Source: JAPOUP01 sp026708635
Lineage (GTDB): Bacteria > Pseudomonadota > Alphaproteobacteria > Rhodobacterales > Rhodobacteraceae
Length of the DNA stretch: 64,000 nt
Assembly (NCBI GenBank): GCA_965200115.1
Contig: OZ241336.1
Location: 2,852,001 to 2,916,000 of the forward strand
Direction: 5' to 3'
Both the position numbers and the translations under genes were made by a program. Of this stretch, positions 9,611 through 18,113 are shown piece by piece. The stretch's first letter is position 1, and each line of letters opens with the position of its first letter. The notes under the pieces were generated by a model. It did no database searches. It was not told the DNA's origin and was given only the letters and a program-made list of their open reading frames with translations.

Positions 9611-11023
9611 TCAGCATACGGGCGGACGCGCTCCCGGCCAGTCCGTCGCTTCGTGATAGGCCTGCGCAAGTCCCAGAAGCCTGGCATCTCCATTCCACGG
9701 TCCGAACGCCTGGATGCCCATCGGCAGCCCATGTACGCCAAATCCCGCGGGCAACGCAACGGCCGGAAGCCCGATCAGGCTGACCGGAACGGATACTTCC
9801 ATCCATCGATGGTAAGTATCCATTAACCGCCCCGCGATCATTTTAGGCCATACGCAGTCCGCCGCGAAGGGCCAGACCTGAGCGCAAGGCAACACGAGAG
9901 CGTCGAAAGAGGCGAACAGCCCGGAGCAGCATCTGAACCATGCGGAGGCGGAGAGTGATGCATTGTGCAATTCCATCGCGTTGAATGCCCGTCCCCGGTC
10001 TATCTCCCAAAGAGCCTCTTCCTTCAGCCGTCCGCGACGTTCCGGATCACTCCAGATCGGTTCCAGCCGCGTAGCCACCGCCCAAGACCGCAGCGTGGTC
10101 CAGCTCTCCCAGATCTCTTCGCTTGGAAAAGGCGGTCGCAGCGGTTCAATCACCGCCCCGAGTTCCTCAAATGTCGCAAGCGCGGCCCCGCAGACTTCCA
10201 GGATGCCGTCCTCGCATTCGTAGGCCCCGCCCCAGTCGCCCAGCCATCCAAGCCTCCATCCCCTGATGTCCGTCGACATCCTCACCTTCGCGGCGTCGAA
10301 TTCCCTACCCCATGGCTGACGCGGGTCGGATCCGGCAAGAATCTGTAGCAAACCGGCGAGATCCAGAGGGTCACGCGCCATCGGTCCAAGGGTTGACAGG
10401 GGATGCAGAAACATATCACCCCGTGGCTCGTCAGGGACAAGCCCGAAGCTCGGTCGCATCCCGTATACATTGTTCCAGGCCGCTGGATTGCGTAACGAAC
10501 CCATCATGTCGGAGCCATCGGCCACGCTGACCATTCTCGCCGCGAGGGCCACAGCGGCCCCGCCCGAGGATCCACCACAGCTACGGTCAGTGTCATATGG
10601 GTTGCGCGTAGTGCCGTGCACAGGGTTGAAGGTATTGGATCCAAGCCCAAATTCCGGGGTGTTCGTCTTTCCGATCAGGATCGCACCATCCGCCCGCAAC
10701 CGCGCGGCGGGCAGGTCATCATCCGACGGGACGGAATCTACGAAGACCGGCGATCCCATGGTGGAACGGATACCGCGTGTCAGAACGAGATCCTTCACGG
10801 CAAGGGGAATTCCATGAAGCCAACCGCGTCTTGGCTCTTTGTCCGCCGCCTTTGCCTGCTGCATCAGCGAGTCCTCGTCAAGAAGACTGACGACAGCGTT
10901 AAGCTTCCCGTTAACCTGCGTGATCCGGTCTAGCGTCGCCTGCATCAGTTCCACCGCCGACACATCCCCTGCGGCAAGCATCGCCGACAGTTCCCGGGCA
11001 GAATATTCCGTCAAAGCGGTCAT
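9611..11023 (-). CDS. Amidase (amidase signature family)
   Basis: A 470-residue enzyme of normal length. The Ser-cisSer-Lys triad is visible: Lys77 in GIPLAVKDLV, the GGSSGGAA block at about 151-157, and the nucleophile region ADGSDMMGSLRNPA (about 168-180, Ser175). The usual SDTGGS is SDMMGS here, a change next to the oxyanion loop that may alter substrate choice. Closest in style to generic amidases rather than GatA, since no gatB or gatC is adjacent. It hydrolyses an unknown carboxamide. It is 56 bp downstream of prfB on the same strand. Confidence 0.88.
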   Translation of the reverse strand: MTALTEYSARELSAMLAAGDVSAVELMQATLDRITQVNGKLNAVVSLLDEDSLMQQAKAADKEPRRGWLHGIPLAVKDLVLTRGIRSTMGSPVFVDSVPSDDDLPAARLRADGAILIGKTNTPEFGLGSNTFNPVHGTTRNPYDTDRSCGGSSGGAAVALAARMVSVADGSDMMGSLRNPAAWNNVYGMRPSFGLVPDEPRGDMFLHPLSTLGPMARDPLDLAGLLQILAGSDPRQPWGREFDAAKVRMSTDIRGWRLGWLGDWGGAYECEDGILEVCGAALATFEELGAVIEPLRPPFPSEEIWESWTTLRSWAVATRLEPIWSDPERRGRLKEEALWEIDRGRAFNAMELHNASLSASAWFRCCSGLFASFDALVLPCAQVWPFAADCVWPKMIAGRLMDTYHRWMEVSVPVSLIGLPAVALPAGFGVHGLPMGIQAFGPWNGDARLLGLAQAYHEATDWPGARPPVC

Positions 11024-11079
11024 GCGGTCTCCCGTTCAACAATGGAGCGGAGAAAGCGCGTCAACGGCCGCCGCGTCCG

Positions 11080-12207
11080 TCAGCCGCCCGCGGTCGCCTC
11101 GGCACGGCTCTTGCCGCTGACATCCAGTGCCAGCGCCGCCTCCATAAATGCGTCGAGATCACCATCGAGTACGCCCTGCGTGTTGGAGGTCTCGTATCCA
11201 GTGCGTAGATCCTTCACCATCCTTTGGGGCTGCAGAACGTATGAACGTATCTGGTTGCCCCATCCAGCTTCCCCTTTGGCCTCATGCGCCTCCGATATCG
11301 CGGCGTTCCGCCTGTCAATCTCCAGTTGGTAAAGCCGTGATTTCAGCGCCTTCATCGCGATGTCACGATTCTGGTGCTGGGATTTCTCGGAGGAGGTCAC
11401 CACAATTCCGGTCGGTAGATGCGTGATACGCACCGCGGAGTCCGTTTTGTTTACGTGCTGTCCACCCGCTCCGGAGGCTCTGAACGTATCAAGTCTGATA
11501 TCCGATGGTTTGACTTCGACCTCGATGCTGTCGTCGATAACCGGGTAGACCCATACCGAACTGAAGGAAGTGTGCCTGCGCGACGCGGAATCATATGGCG
11601 ATATCCGTACCAGGCGGTGGACCCCCGACTCGGTCTTGAGCCAACCATAGGCGCAAGGCCCGGAAATACGGTACGCGGCCGATCTGATACCCGCCTCCTC
11701 ACCCGGATTGATGGAACGCGGCTCGACCGAATATCCCTTCCGTTCGGCCCAGCGGAGATACATGCGGACAAGCATCTCGGCCCAGTCGCAGCTTTCCGTG
11801 CCACCTGCACCCGCGTTTATCTCGAGAAACGTGTCGTTGCCATCCGCTTCTCCGTCCAGAAGTGCTTCCGTTTCCTTTCTGGCGGCATAGGCCTCAAGTT
11901 TCTTCAGCGCGTTTTCGGCTTCGCTGACAATATCGCCGTCTCCCTCCATTTCGCCGAGTTCGATCAATTCGACATTCTCCGCGAGAGCCCGACCGATGCT
12001 CTCGCAGGTCTCTATGGCGTCTACCAGCATCTGTCGCTCCCGCATGAGTTTGCGCGCTATGTCGGGATCATTCCACAGCGCCGGATCCTCGACCCGGGCG
12101 TTGAATTCCTCCAACCTAAACTCAGCGGTGTCGAAGTCCATCCGCTGGCGCAGCAATGCCAGCGACTTACCTATGGCTTCGGCAGTGTTCTGCGTCTCGG
12201 TACGCAT
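11080..12207 (-). CDS. prfB: Peptide chain release factor 2 (RF2)
   Basis: From the ATG at 12207 the protein is 375 residues. An in-frame ATG at 12261 would add 18 residues with no family similarity. The GGQ motif is in GAGGQHVNKTDSAVRITH, and the stop-codon-recognition loop reads RISPYDSASRRHTSF, so the RF2 tripeptide SPF is SPY here. RF2 ends translation at UGA and UAA. The region where E. coli prfB needs a +1 frameshift (around codon 26) is read straight through here, so that autoregulatory frameshift is absent. Its usual alphaproteobacterial neighbour mrcA lies 2.7 kb upstream, separated by a mobile patch. Confidence 0.96.
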   Translation of the reverse strand: MRTETQNTAEAIGKSLALLRQRMDFDTAEFRLEEFNARVEDPALWNDPDIARKLMRERQMLVDAIETCESIGRALAENVELIELGEMEGDGDIVSEAENALKKLEAYAARKETEALLDGEADGNDTFLEINAGAGGTESCDWAEMLVRMYLRWAERKGYSVEPRSINPGEEAGIRSAAYRISGPCAYGWLKTESGVHRLVRISPYDSASRRHTSFSSVWVYPVIDDSIEVEVKPSDIRLDTFRASGAGGQHVNKTDSAVRITHLPTGIVVTSSEKSQHQNRDIAMKALKSRLYQLEIDRRNAAISEAHEAKGEAGWGNQIRSYVLQPQRMVKDLRTGYETSNTQGVLDGDLDAFMEAALALDVSGKSRAEATAGG

Positions 12208-12264
12208 TGTCCCAGGACCTGTTTCCGATAGACTGGACAAATCCGTCCCTATTGAATCCACTGA

Positions 12265-12474
12265 TTGTTGGCAAGTCTCGTCCTCTCGTTATCACCCCGT
12301 CCCGGACGAAGGCCGTACGCGAACTCGTGCGGTTCAGTGACGTCTTCAGGAACGCCCATGCGGCACTCCTTGCTGGGACGAGGTCCTGTTCGGCCTGAAA
12401 CGGGTGCGGTCCAGATCGAACGATTCAGGAGGCATCCCAGGACTGTCCCTGACGAGACCCTACATTGCCAACAA
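12265..12474. mobile_element. Candidate MITE-like element with inverted termini
   Basis: TTGTTGGCAA at 12265-12274 is matched by its exact complement TTGCCAACAA at 12465-12474, and an inner pair TCTCGTC (12276-12282) and GACGAGA (12451-12457) extends the symmetry. The enclosed 210 bp has no convincing ORF. The size and structure fit a small non-autonomous element. It lies between prfB and the Fic gene; the rest of that 545-bp gap shows no gene. Confidence 0.4.
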
Positions 12475-12752
12475 CACCGCCTTCAGGGACGACACTTACC
12501 GAATCTGAGAGATATGTTCGGACCGCGCGACATAATCGAAGGACGGCGACGACCCTCTAACGGGAGTTCACGCCAGCGCAGCGTTACCTGCGGACGCGGC
12601 GCGGCGCATGGCGCTGACGTCCGGGCTGGGCGGTAACGACGGGCGTGCACGTCCGCGTGCCGAAGGGTAGTGCGTTCGCGGAGCGGAAAGGTTAGGATCG
12701 CATCCGGAAAGACCATGGCGGGGCCTGCTGCTCCGAGTGCGGGAGAGGGACG

Positions 12753-13727
12753 ATGGACGACAAGCCGGTCAGCACGGTCTGGAGGCCGGTGCGGGACCTA
12801 GCGCCGGAGCACCACGGACTCACGCACGACGCCGCCCGGCAGGCGGCGGCCCGATGGCGGGAGGTCAGGCGGAAGCTCGAGAATCCGGATATCGATCGGT
12901 CCTCCATGGACGTGTGGCTCCGGTCCCAGAGGCGGGCCTTCGCCATCGAGACTGGGCAGATCGAGGGGCTTTACCTCCTGCGCCGGGGCGTGACCGAAAC
13001 CCTGATCGCCGAGGGATTCGAGAACGTGCGCGCCGCGCACGCCGTGGGCAACGTTGACGACAGGACCATCAGGGGCCTCCTTCAGGACCAGGAGGCGGCC
13101 CTCGAGATGACGTTCGCGCACGTTAGGGACGAGCGGCCGCTGACGACGTCGGCGATAAAGGAGTGGCACGCGCTCCTGACGCGGCACCAGGACACCGCGG
13201 CCGGCGTCGACCCGTCCGGCAACAGGGTCGAGATCCCCCTGCGCAGGGGCCAGTGGAAGATCCGTCCCAATAATCCCCGCCGGAGGGACGGGCACGTCCA
13301 CGAATACTGCCCACCGGAGCAGGTCGCTTCGGAGATGGACCGCTTACTCGCGTTTCACGGGGGCCATGCCAGGCTCGGCCTCGCGCCGGAGACGGAGGCG
13401 GCATGGCTGCACCACGAGTTCGTGCGCGTCCATCCGTTCCAGGACGGGAACGGCCGGATTTCCCAGCTGCTGATGGCCTACGCCTACGCGAGGGCGGGCG
13501 AGTTCCCGCCCGTGATTCCGGCGGATCGGAAGGACGGCTACATCACCGCCCTCGAACTCGCGGACGAAGGGGACTTCCCCGCATTGGTCCGGTATCTGGG
13601 AGGATTGGCCGCCGGCCGGTCGGATGAAGCGTCAGACCGCGCCAATCTCGTGCTGCGCGGCCGCACGCACTACCGTCACGGCAACGGCGGCGTAACGTCG
13701 AAGGGCGTATACCATCCTCCCGAGTAG
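12753..13727 (+). CDS. Fic domain protein (putative AMP-transferase), class II inhibitory motif
   Basis: A 324-residue protein preceded by a good ribosome site (GGGAGAGGG, about 5 bp before the ATG). The catalytic loop HPFQDGNGRISQ (about 227-238) matches HxFx(D/E)GNGR, with His227 as base and Asp231 for Mg. The final Arg of the fuller motif (GNGRxxR) is Gln here. Upstream, TGQIEG (67-72) fits the (S/T)xxxE(G/N) inhibitory helix of class II Fic proteins, where Glu blocks ATP until relieved. Fic enzymes transfer AMP from ATP to Ser, Thr or Tyr of a target protein; the target is unknown. It sits in an IS-containing patch and is probably acquired. Confidence 0.88.
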   Translation: MDDKPVSTVWRPVRDLAPEHHGLTHDAARQAAARWREVRRKLENPDIDRSSMDVWLRSQRRAFAIETGQIEGLYLLRRGVTETLIAEGFENVRAAHAVGNVDDRTIRGLLQDQEAALEMTFAHVRDERPLTTSAIKEWHALLTRHQDTAAGVDPSGNRVEIPLRRGQWKIRPNNPRRRDGHVHEYCPPEQVASEMDRLLAFHGGHARLGLAPETEAAWLHHEFVRVHPFQDGNGRISQLLMAYAYARAGEFPPVIPADRKDGYITALELADEGDFPALVRYLGGLAAGRSDEASDRANLVLRGRTHYRHGNGGVTSKGVYHPPE

Positions 13728-13775
13728 CTTGCGCCGGGTCACGACGCATCGCCCGTTCACCGGGACACGCTGCCG

Positions 13776-13910
13776 ATGGACATCGAGGAGATCCTGCGGG
13801 TGTCGGAGCGGGAGGGCGACATCCCTGAGGGCGAGATTGACGGGCTGGCCCGCGGTATCGCGCGGGCGCGGGACGGTGCCGACGGCGGACGCCATCAGGA
13901 AGGAGCGTAA
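13776..13910 (+). CDS. Small hypothetical ORF, 44 residues
   Basis: Reads MDIEEILRVSERE then GDIPEGEIDGLARGIARARD and stops at TAA. The codon pattern is GC-rich at third positions like the Fic gene, and the peptide looks helical. It ends inside the next hypothetical ORF in another frame. Either it is a small gene, or it and the following ORF are two halves of one gene split by a frameshift near 13870. Confidence 0.4.
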   Translation: MDIEEILRVSEREGDIPEGEIDGLARGIARARDGADGGRHQEGA

Positions 13911-14229
13911 GGCCGTGGTCGAACGGCTGCGCGAGGGGACGGAAGGAATGGGCTCCTACGTGGAGCGGACGTTCTTGCGCCGGATCTACAGGAACTTCAC
14001 GGGCGCGGAGATCAGGGAAATCTCGGAGGGGCATGGACCGCTCCTGGAAAGGCTGCCAGACGGCGCGGCGCGGACGAGGGTCCGGGAGACGCTCGCGCGC
14101 CTGCATCGCGACCCAAGCTATCCGGAGCCGTCGCCGTGGCGAGCGCGGTATGACGACGTCGCGCGGGCGGCCGGGCTGGACATGGACTGCGGGCGCGAGC
14201 GAGGACTGGGCGCCGAGATCGAGATGTGA
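13874..14229 (+). CDS. Hypothetical protein downstream of Fic
   Basis: From a GTG at 13874 the ORF encodes about 118 charged residues, starting MPTADAIRKERKAVVERLRE and ending GLGAEIEM. The frame is open further upstream to 13729, but that part reads as low-complexity Arg/Cys-rich sequence unlike protein. No family is recognised. It is predicted soluble and mostly helical. With the 44-residue ORF it may form one frameshifted gene cotranscribed with fic. Fic loci often carry a small partner, but no antitoxin motif is seen. Confidence 0.4.
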
Positions 14230-14708
14230 GCGGAGGATGTTTGATTCACGGGGATCGTGCGTGACGAAATGGAGGGTCGGGAAAAAGAACGCCGGTGCGA
14301 CACTGACCGCCCGGCTCATCAATCCCATCTTCAACATTTGGTGCGGAATATCGTTCTCAAACAATGGAACGGGAATCCCGGCGGCACTGCGGGTGAGGGC
14401 TGGATCCGCGCAGGCCGCGTCTTGCGGATTGCCGGTCGGCTCTCAGGCGACGGTCCTGCGGACATTGGGCGACGGCGGCGGGATCTGCATGGTCCGGCAG
14501 GTTTCGGCCCGGAAGCAGTCGGGACCGGCGGTTTTCCGCAGGTGTGGGGCTTTCCCGTCGGTTCGGGCGAATGTCATCGGCGCACACCGCGGCGGCCGCG
14601 GTGCGTTGCGCGGGGCGGTCCGGATGTCGTGGCGGCCGAAGCCCTTCATCCGCGCGCGCGAGATCCGGTAAGGACGCGGGGCGGAGGCGGTGATCCCGGA
14701 CGGCGCCC
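14230..14708. other. Accessory patch without a supportable gene
   Basis: About 480 bp between the hypothetical ORF and the IS5 remnant. Open frames exist on both strands but none resembles a known protein or has a ribosome site. The sequence probably consists of eroded mobile DNA. Confidence 0.4.
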
Positions 14709-14867
14709 CGGAAGCGCGACCGGGAGGCGTACAGGTGGCGGCATCTGGTGGAGAACTTTTTCGAGAAGACCAGGGAGTTCCGGACGATCGCGACGCGGTG
14801 CGACAGGACCGACGGGAGCTTCGCGGCCGGGATTCACCCCGTCGCCAGCGTGGTCGCCGCGACATGA
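14709..14867 (+). pseudogene. IS5-family (IS427 type) transposase, C-terminal remnant
   Basis: The frame from 14709 reads RKRDREAYRWRHLVENFFEK then TREFRTIATRCDRTDGSF and ends at TGA 14865-14867. This matches the conserved end of IS5/IS427 transposases (RxxYRxRxxVExFFxxLKxFRRIATRYDK), including the catalytic Glu of the DDE triad in LVENFF. Stops precede it in frame, so only about 52 residues remain. The sequence just after the stop (ACTGTCAACAGG) resembles an IS5 terminal repeat and directly abuts the 3' end of mrcA on the opposite strand. Confidence 0.75.
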
Positions 14868-14880
14868 CTGTCAACAGGCC

Positions 14881-17403
14881 CTAATACAACCCGCCCGAAC
14901 TCAATGTCCCGAAATCCGCGTTTCCATCGTCATTTCCGGCCTCACTGGCCTGACCACCGCCAGCATCGCTGGGTACGATAATGGGTAGATCCGATCCCAT
15001 CGCGAAACCGCCGTCAAATGTAACCCCGAATAACGTTTCCCCACCTTCCCGGAAATATTCCGCGACCACGTGGGGCCCTTCCTCGTTCCCGGAAAGCCGT
15101 GCTCCGGAATAGCGGTCGATTTTGATGAAAGTCCCTCCGGACGGGACCTCGAACGGGCCACCACCATATCTCTCCGTGGCCCTGTGCATGAACTGATTGA
15201 AAACCGGTGCGCACAACCTACCACCGCTCGCGCTCCTACCCATGGATCGGGGCCGGTCGTAGCCGATATAACACCCCGCCACGATGTTGCTGGTAAAACC
15301 GACAAACCAGACATCCCGTGCATCGTTGGTGGTACCGGTTTTTCCCGCCGCCGGCACATCGAGATCAATACGCCCCGACGCGGTTCCACGCTCGACCACA
15401 CCCTGCATCATTGACGTGAGCTGATAAGCCGTTATCGCATCCATCACGCGCTCCCGGTTTGACTTGATCCGCGGTCCGGTTCCGGGATCGAGGACAGCTC
15501 TCTGACAACCTTCGCAGACACGACGGTCATGGCGGTAAACCGTTTCGCCCCAACGGTTCTGCACCCGGTCAACCAGTGTCGGTTCCAACCGCTCACCGCC
15601 ATTGGCGAACATCGCGTAGGCGGCAACTATCCTGAACAACGTACTTTCTTGGCTCCCGAGCGCGTTGGCGAGGTAGGGCTGCAACCGGTCGTAGACCCCG
15701 AACCGTTCCGCGTATGACGCAACGGTTTGCATCCCGACTTCACGGGCCAGGCGCACCGTCATCAAATTCCGCGACCGTTCAATTCCCGTTCTAAGAGGGG
15801 TCGGACCGTAGAACCTGTCCGTCGCGTTTGCAGGTCTCCAGATCTCGGTACCCGTATCGATACTGATCGGGGCATCTATTACGATGGTCGCCGGCGAGAA
15901 TCCGCTGTCTAGGGCCGCGGCGTATACGAAGGGCTTGAAGGACGATCCGGGCTGCCGCGTCGCTTGCGTGGCGCGATTGAAAGCCGAGACCTGATAGGAG
16001 AATCCACCCTGCATAGCCAGAACCCGCCCGGTGTTTACGTCCATCGCCATGAACGCGCCCTGGATCTCAGGCACCTGCCGCAGCGACCAGCTTACCGAAG
16101 ATCCTCCGCTATCGGTCAGCGGCCGGACATGGATGACGTCGCCTTCCTCCAGAAGGTCACCCGCTACGCGGGCTTTTGGCGTAAGTGCCCCATTGGCAAG
16201 TCGTTTACGCGCCCAAGTCACGTCCTCGGCCAAAATCCAGTGGCCGTTACCGTCATCGGCGACCCCTTCGATCCCGATGCGCGCGGCGGTGTCTTCCACA
16301 TCCAGCACAACCGCTGGATACCAGCCGTCGATATCACGCGGCAAATCCATCCGATGCAGCGCTTCCCGCCACTCGGCCTCTTCCACAAGAGCCTCCGCCT
16401 CAAGCCTCAAACCGGTGCCACGCCAGACACCGGCATCTCGGTCATATCCCTCAAGCGCTAGCCGTAACGCTTTCGACGCCTCGTTCTGTAGGTCTGGATC
16501 CATTGTTGCCCGGATCGACAAACCTCCATTGTAGAACTCCTCCTCTCCGAAATGCCTGCTGAGTTGCCTGCGAATCTCGTCCGTGAAGTATCCGCGCGGC
16601 GGCAGGCTGGCCCGATAGCTTTCGTAATCACCGCTCTGCACGGTCAGAAGCGGCGCGGCGCTAGCCTCCCGCTCCGCGGCCGGAGTCAGGTATCCATTCT
16701 CCCGCATTTCCTTGAGAACGAAGTTTCGTCGCTCTATGGCCGCATCACGGTCATTGACAGGATGATAGCTGTAAGGTGCCTTCGGATGGATCGCCAGAAA
16801 CGCGGCCTCCTGGACATTGAGCTCCGCCAGCGTCTTGTTGAAGTAGGTCTGCGCGGCGGCCGTCGCGCCGAAACTGCGTGCCCCAAGGTCGATCTGGTTG
16901 AGGTACAATGCCAGTATTTCGTCCTTGCTCAATGCCCGCTCCACCCGGGTCGCAAGAATGATTTCCTTGATTTTCCGTTCTATTGTCCGATCGGAGGATA
17001 GCAGGAATATCTTCATCACCTGCTGCGTGATTGTAGAGGCCCCCCGCAGTCGACCGCCGCGTATCGCCTCGATCCCGGCGGCGGCCATACCGCGCAGGTC
17101 ATAACCCTTGTGGGAATAGAAGTTTCTGTCTTCGGCGCTTATGAACGCGTGCTTCACCAAATCGGGAATCTCGTCGGGAGGCGTGAACAGGCGGCGTTCG
17201 CGCGCGAACTCGTCCACGAGCCGTCCTTCGCCCGAATAAATTCGGCTGATGGTTGGCGGCGTGTAGCGTTCCAGTTGCGCCGTGCTCGGCAAATCCTGAC
17301 CATAGGTCCATAGTACGGCCCCGAACAGAAAACCGATAAGGATGGCGCCATTGGTGATCACGGCGAAGACCGCGCCGAGGAAGGAAAGGATGAAACGGAG
17401 CAT
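14881..17403 (-). CDS. mrcA: Penicillin-binding protein 1A (bifunctional transglycosylase/transpeptidase)
   Basis: Start chosen at the ATG at 17403 (840 residues, MLRFILSFLGAVFAVI), which has AAAGAGGG upstream and begins with the membrane anchor; a longer frame to 17481 adds 26 unlikely residues. The glycosyltransferase domain has ISAEDRNFYSHKGYDLRG, GASTITQQVMK and KIKEIILATRVE. The transpeptidase has RQPGSSFKPFVYAAALD (SxxK), a SRN motif, and AGKTGTTNDARDVWFVGFT. A linker with an OB-like fold lies between. It polymerises and crosslinks peptidoglycan. Its usual partner prfB lies 2.7 kb downstream beyond the Fic patch, and IS remnants lie upstream where a cell-wall amidase gene is commonly found. 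Confidence 0.97.
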   Translation of the reverse strand: MLRFILSFLGAVFAVITNGAILIGFLFGAVLWTYGQDLPSTAQLERYTPPTISRIYSGEGRLVDEFARERRLFTPPDEIPDLVKHAFISAEDRNFYSHKGYDLRGMAAAGIEAIRGGRLRGASTITQQVMKIFLLSSDRTIERKIKEIILATRVERALSKDEILALYLNQIDLGARSFGATAAAQTYFNKTLAELNVQEAAFLAIHPKAPYSYHPVNDRDAAIERRNFVLKEMRENGYLTPAAEREASAAPLLTVQSGDYESYRASLPPRGYFTDEIRRQLSRHFGEEEFYNGGLSIRATMDPDLQNEASKALRLALEGYDRDAGVWRGTGLRLEAEALVEEAEWREALHRMDLPRDIDGWYPAVVLDVEDTAARIGIEGVADDGNGHWILAEDVTWARKRLANGALTPKARVAGDLLEEGDVIHVRPLTDSGGSSVSWSLRQVPEIQGAFMAMDVNTGRVLAMQGGFSYQVSAFNRATQATRQPGSSFKPFVYAAALDSGFSPATIVIDAPISIDTGTEIWRPANATDRFYGPTPLRTGIERSRNLMTVRLAREVGMQTVASYAERFGVYDRLQPYLANALGSQESTLFRIVAAYAMFANGGERLEPTLVDRVQNRWGETVYRHDRRVCEGCQRAVLDPGTGPRIKSNRERVMDAITAYQLTSMMQGVVERGTASGRIDLDVPAAGKTGTTNDARDVWFVGFTSNIVAGCYIGYDRPRSMGRSASGGRLCAPVFNQFMHRATERYGGGPFEVPSGGTFIKIDRYSGARLSGNEEGPHVVAEYFREGGETLFGVTFDGGFAMGSDLPIIVPSDAGGGQASEAGNDDGNADFGTLSSGGLY

Positions 17404-17707
17404 GGACGGCCCTCTTTGCGCCAAACGTTTATAGATCGCCCCGCCCTCCCCGTCAAAACCGCCTTCAACTGGAAAGCGCAACTTTTACATCGGATCCGGC
17501 GCCTCACACCAGATCCATGGGCTCTTGGACTCCAGTCTTTGCCGGGAACAAAGCAAAGTCCAACATCTATGCTGCGGGAAGTCCCCGAGGCCGACCACCA
17601 GCAGCCTCAGCATCAGTGTTTCGGCTCAGAGTTTGACCTAGAATGTGGATGGCCTCCCCAGATATGGTGTTTCCATGTCAGATGCGAAACCAGGCAGGGA
17701 GACTGCC

Positions 17708-18013
17708 ATGGCCTGGTCCGAGACCACCCGCGAGAGGTGCAATCGCGGTTCGGAACGATATGAAAGCGACTTGACCGACGGGGAATGGCTTCTGGTCGAG
17801 CCGCTCCCGTCGAAGCCGGACCGCCGATCTCCGCGGGATCCGCAACGCGATCCATTGCATGCTGGCAACGGGGTGCCAGCGGCGGGCGATTCCCAAGTGC
17901 TTTCCGCCGTTTGCGACGGTCCGGAACCACTTCCATGCGCGGCGCGACGGGGGCGTCATCGAGCGCATGACGCATGCGCCGCGCGCACTGGCCCGCGCGC
18001 GGGCGGGGCGTTC
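17708..18013 (+). pseudogene. IS5-family transposase, N-terminal remnant, frameshifted
   Basis: From the ATG at 17708 the translation reads MAWSETTRERC and then ESDLTDGEWLLVEPL, the N-terminus of IS427-type transposases. The family continues in the +1 frame near 17859 as MLATGCQRRAIPKCFPPFAT and ARRDGGVIERM, so a frameshift lies around 17830-17855. Similarity stops at about 18010, where the IS1634-like element begins. The 305 bp before it, up to the mrcA start, holds no gene that I can recognise. Confidence 0.8.
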
Positions 18014-18101
18014 CTTAGGCGGAACTTCATTTGGGGGTCAAACAAGAATTTCCAGTGATGTAAGGGCTGGGAGCCGGTTTTCGGCGTTTTGAACCGGTCA
18101 C

Positions 18102-18113
18102 TTACATGGCAAC
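18102..18113. repeat. 12-bp direct repeat, left copy
   Basis: TTACATGGCAAC, identical to 19881-19892. Its complement supplies the stop codon of the transposase frame. The two copies bracket the coding part of the IS1634-like element. Confidence 0.7.

Noticed and set aside
12130..12207. Programmed frameshift in prfB
   Set aside because: The N-terminal coding region is in one frame with no in-frame TGA near codon 26.
17404..17481. Longer mrcA start
   Set aside because: The ATG at 17403 has a ribosome site and starts at the membrane anchor as in other PBP1A proteins.
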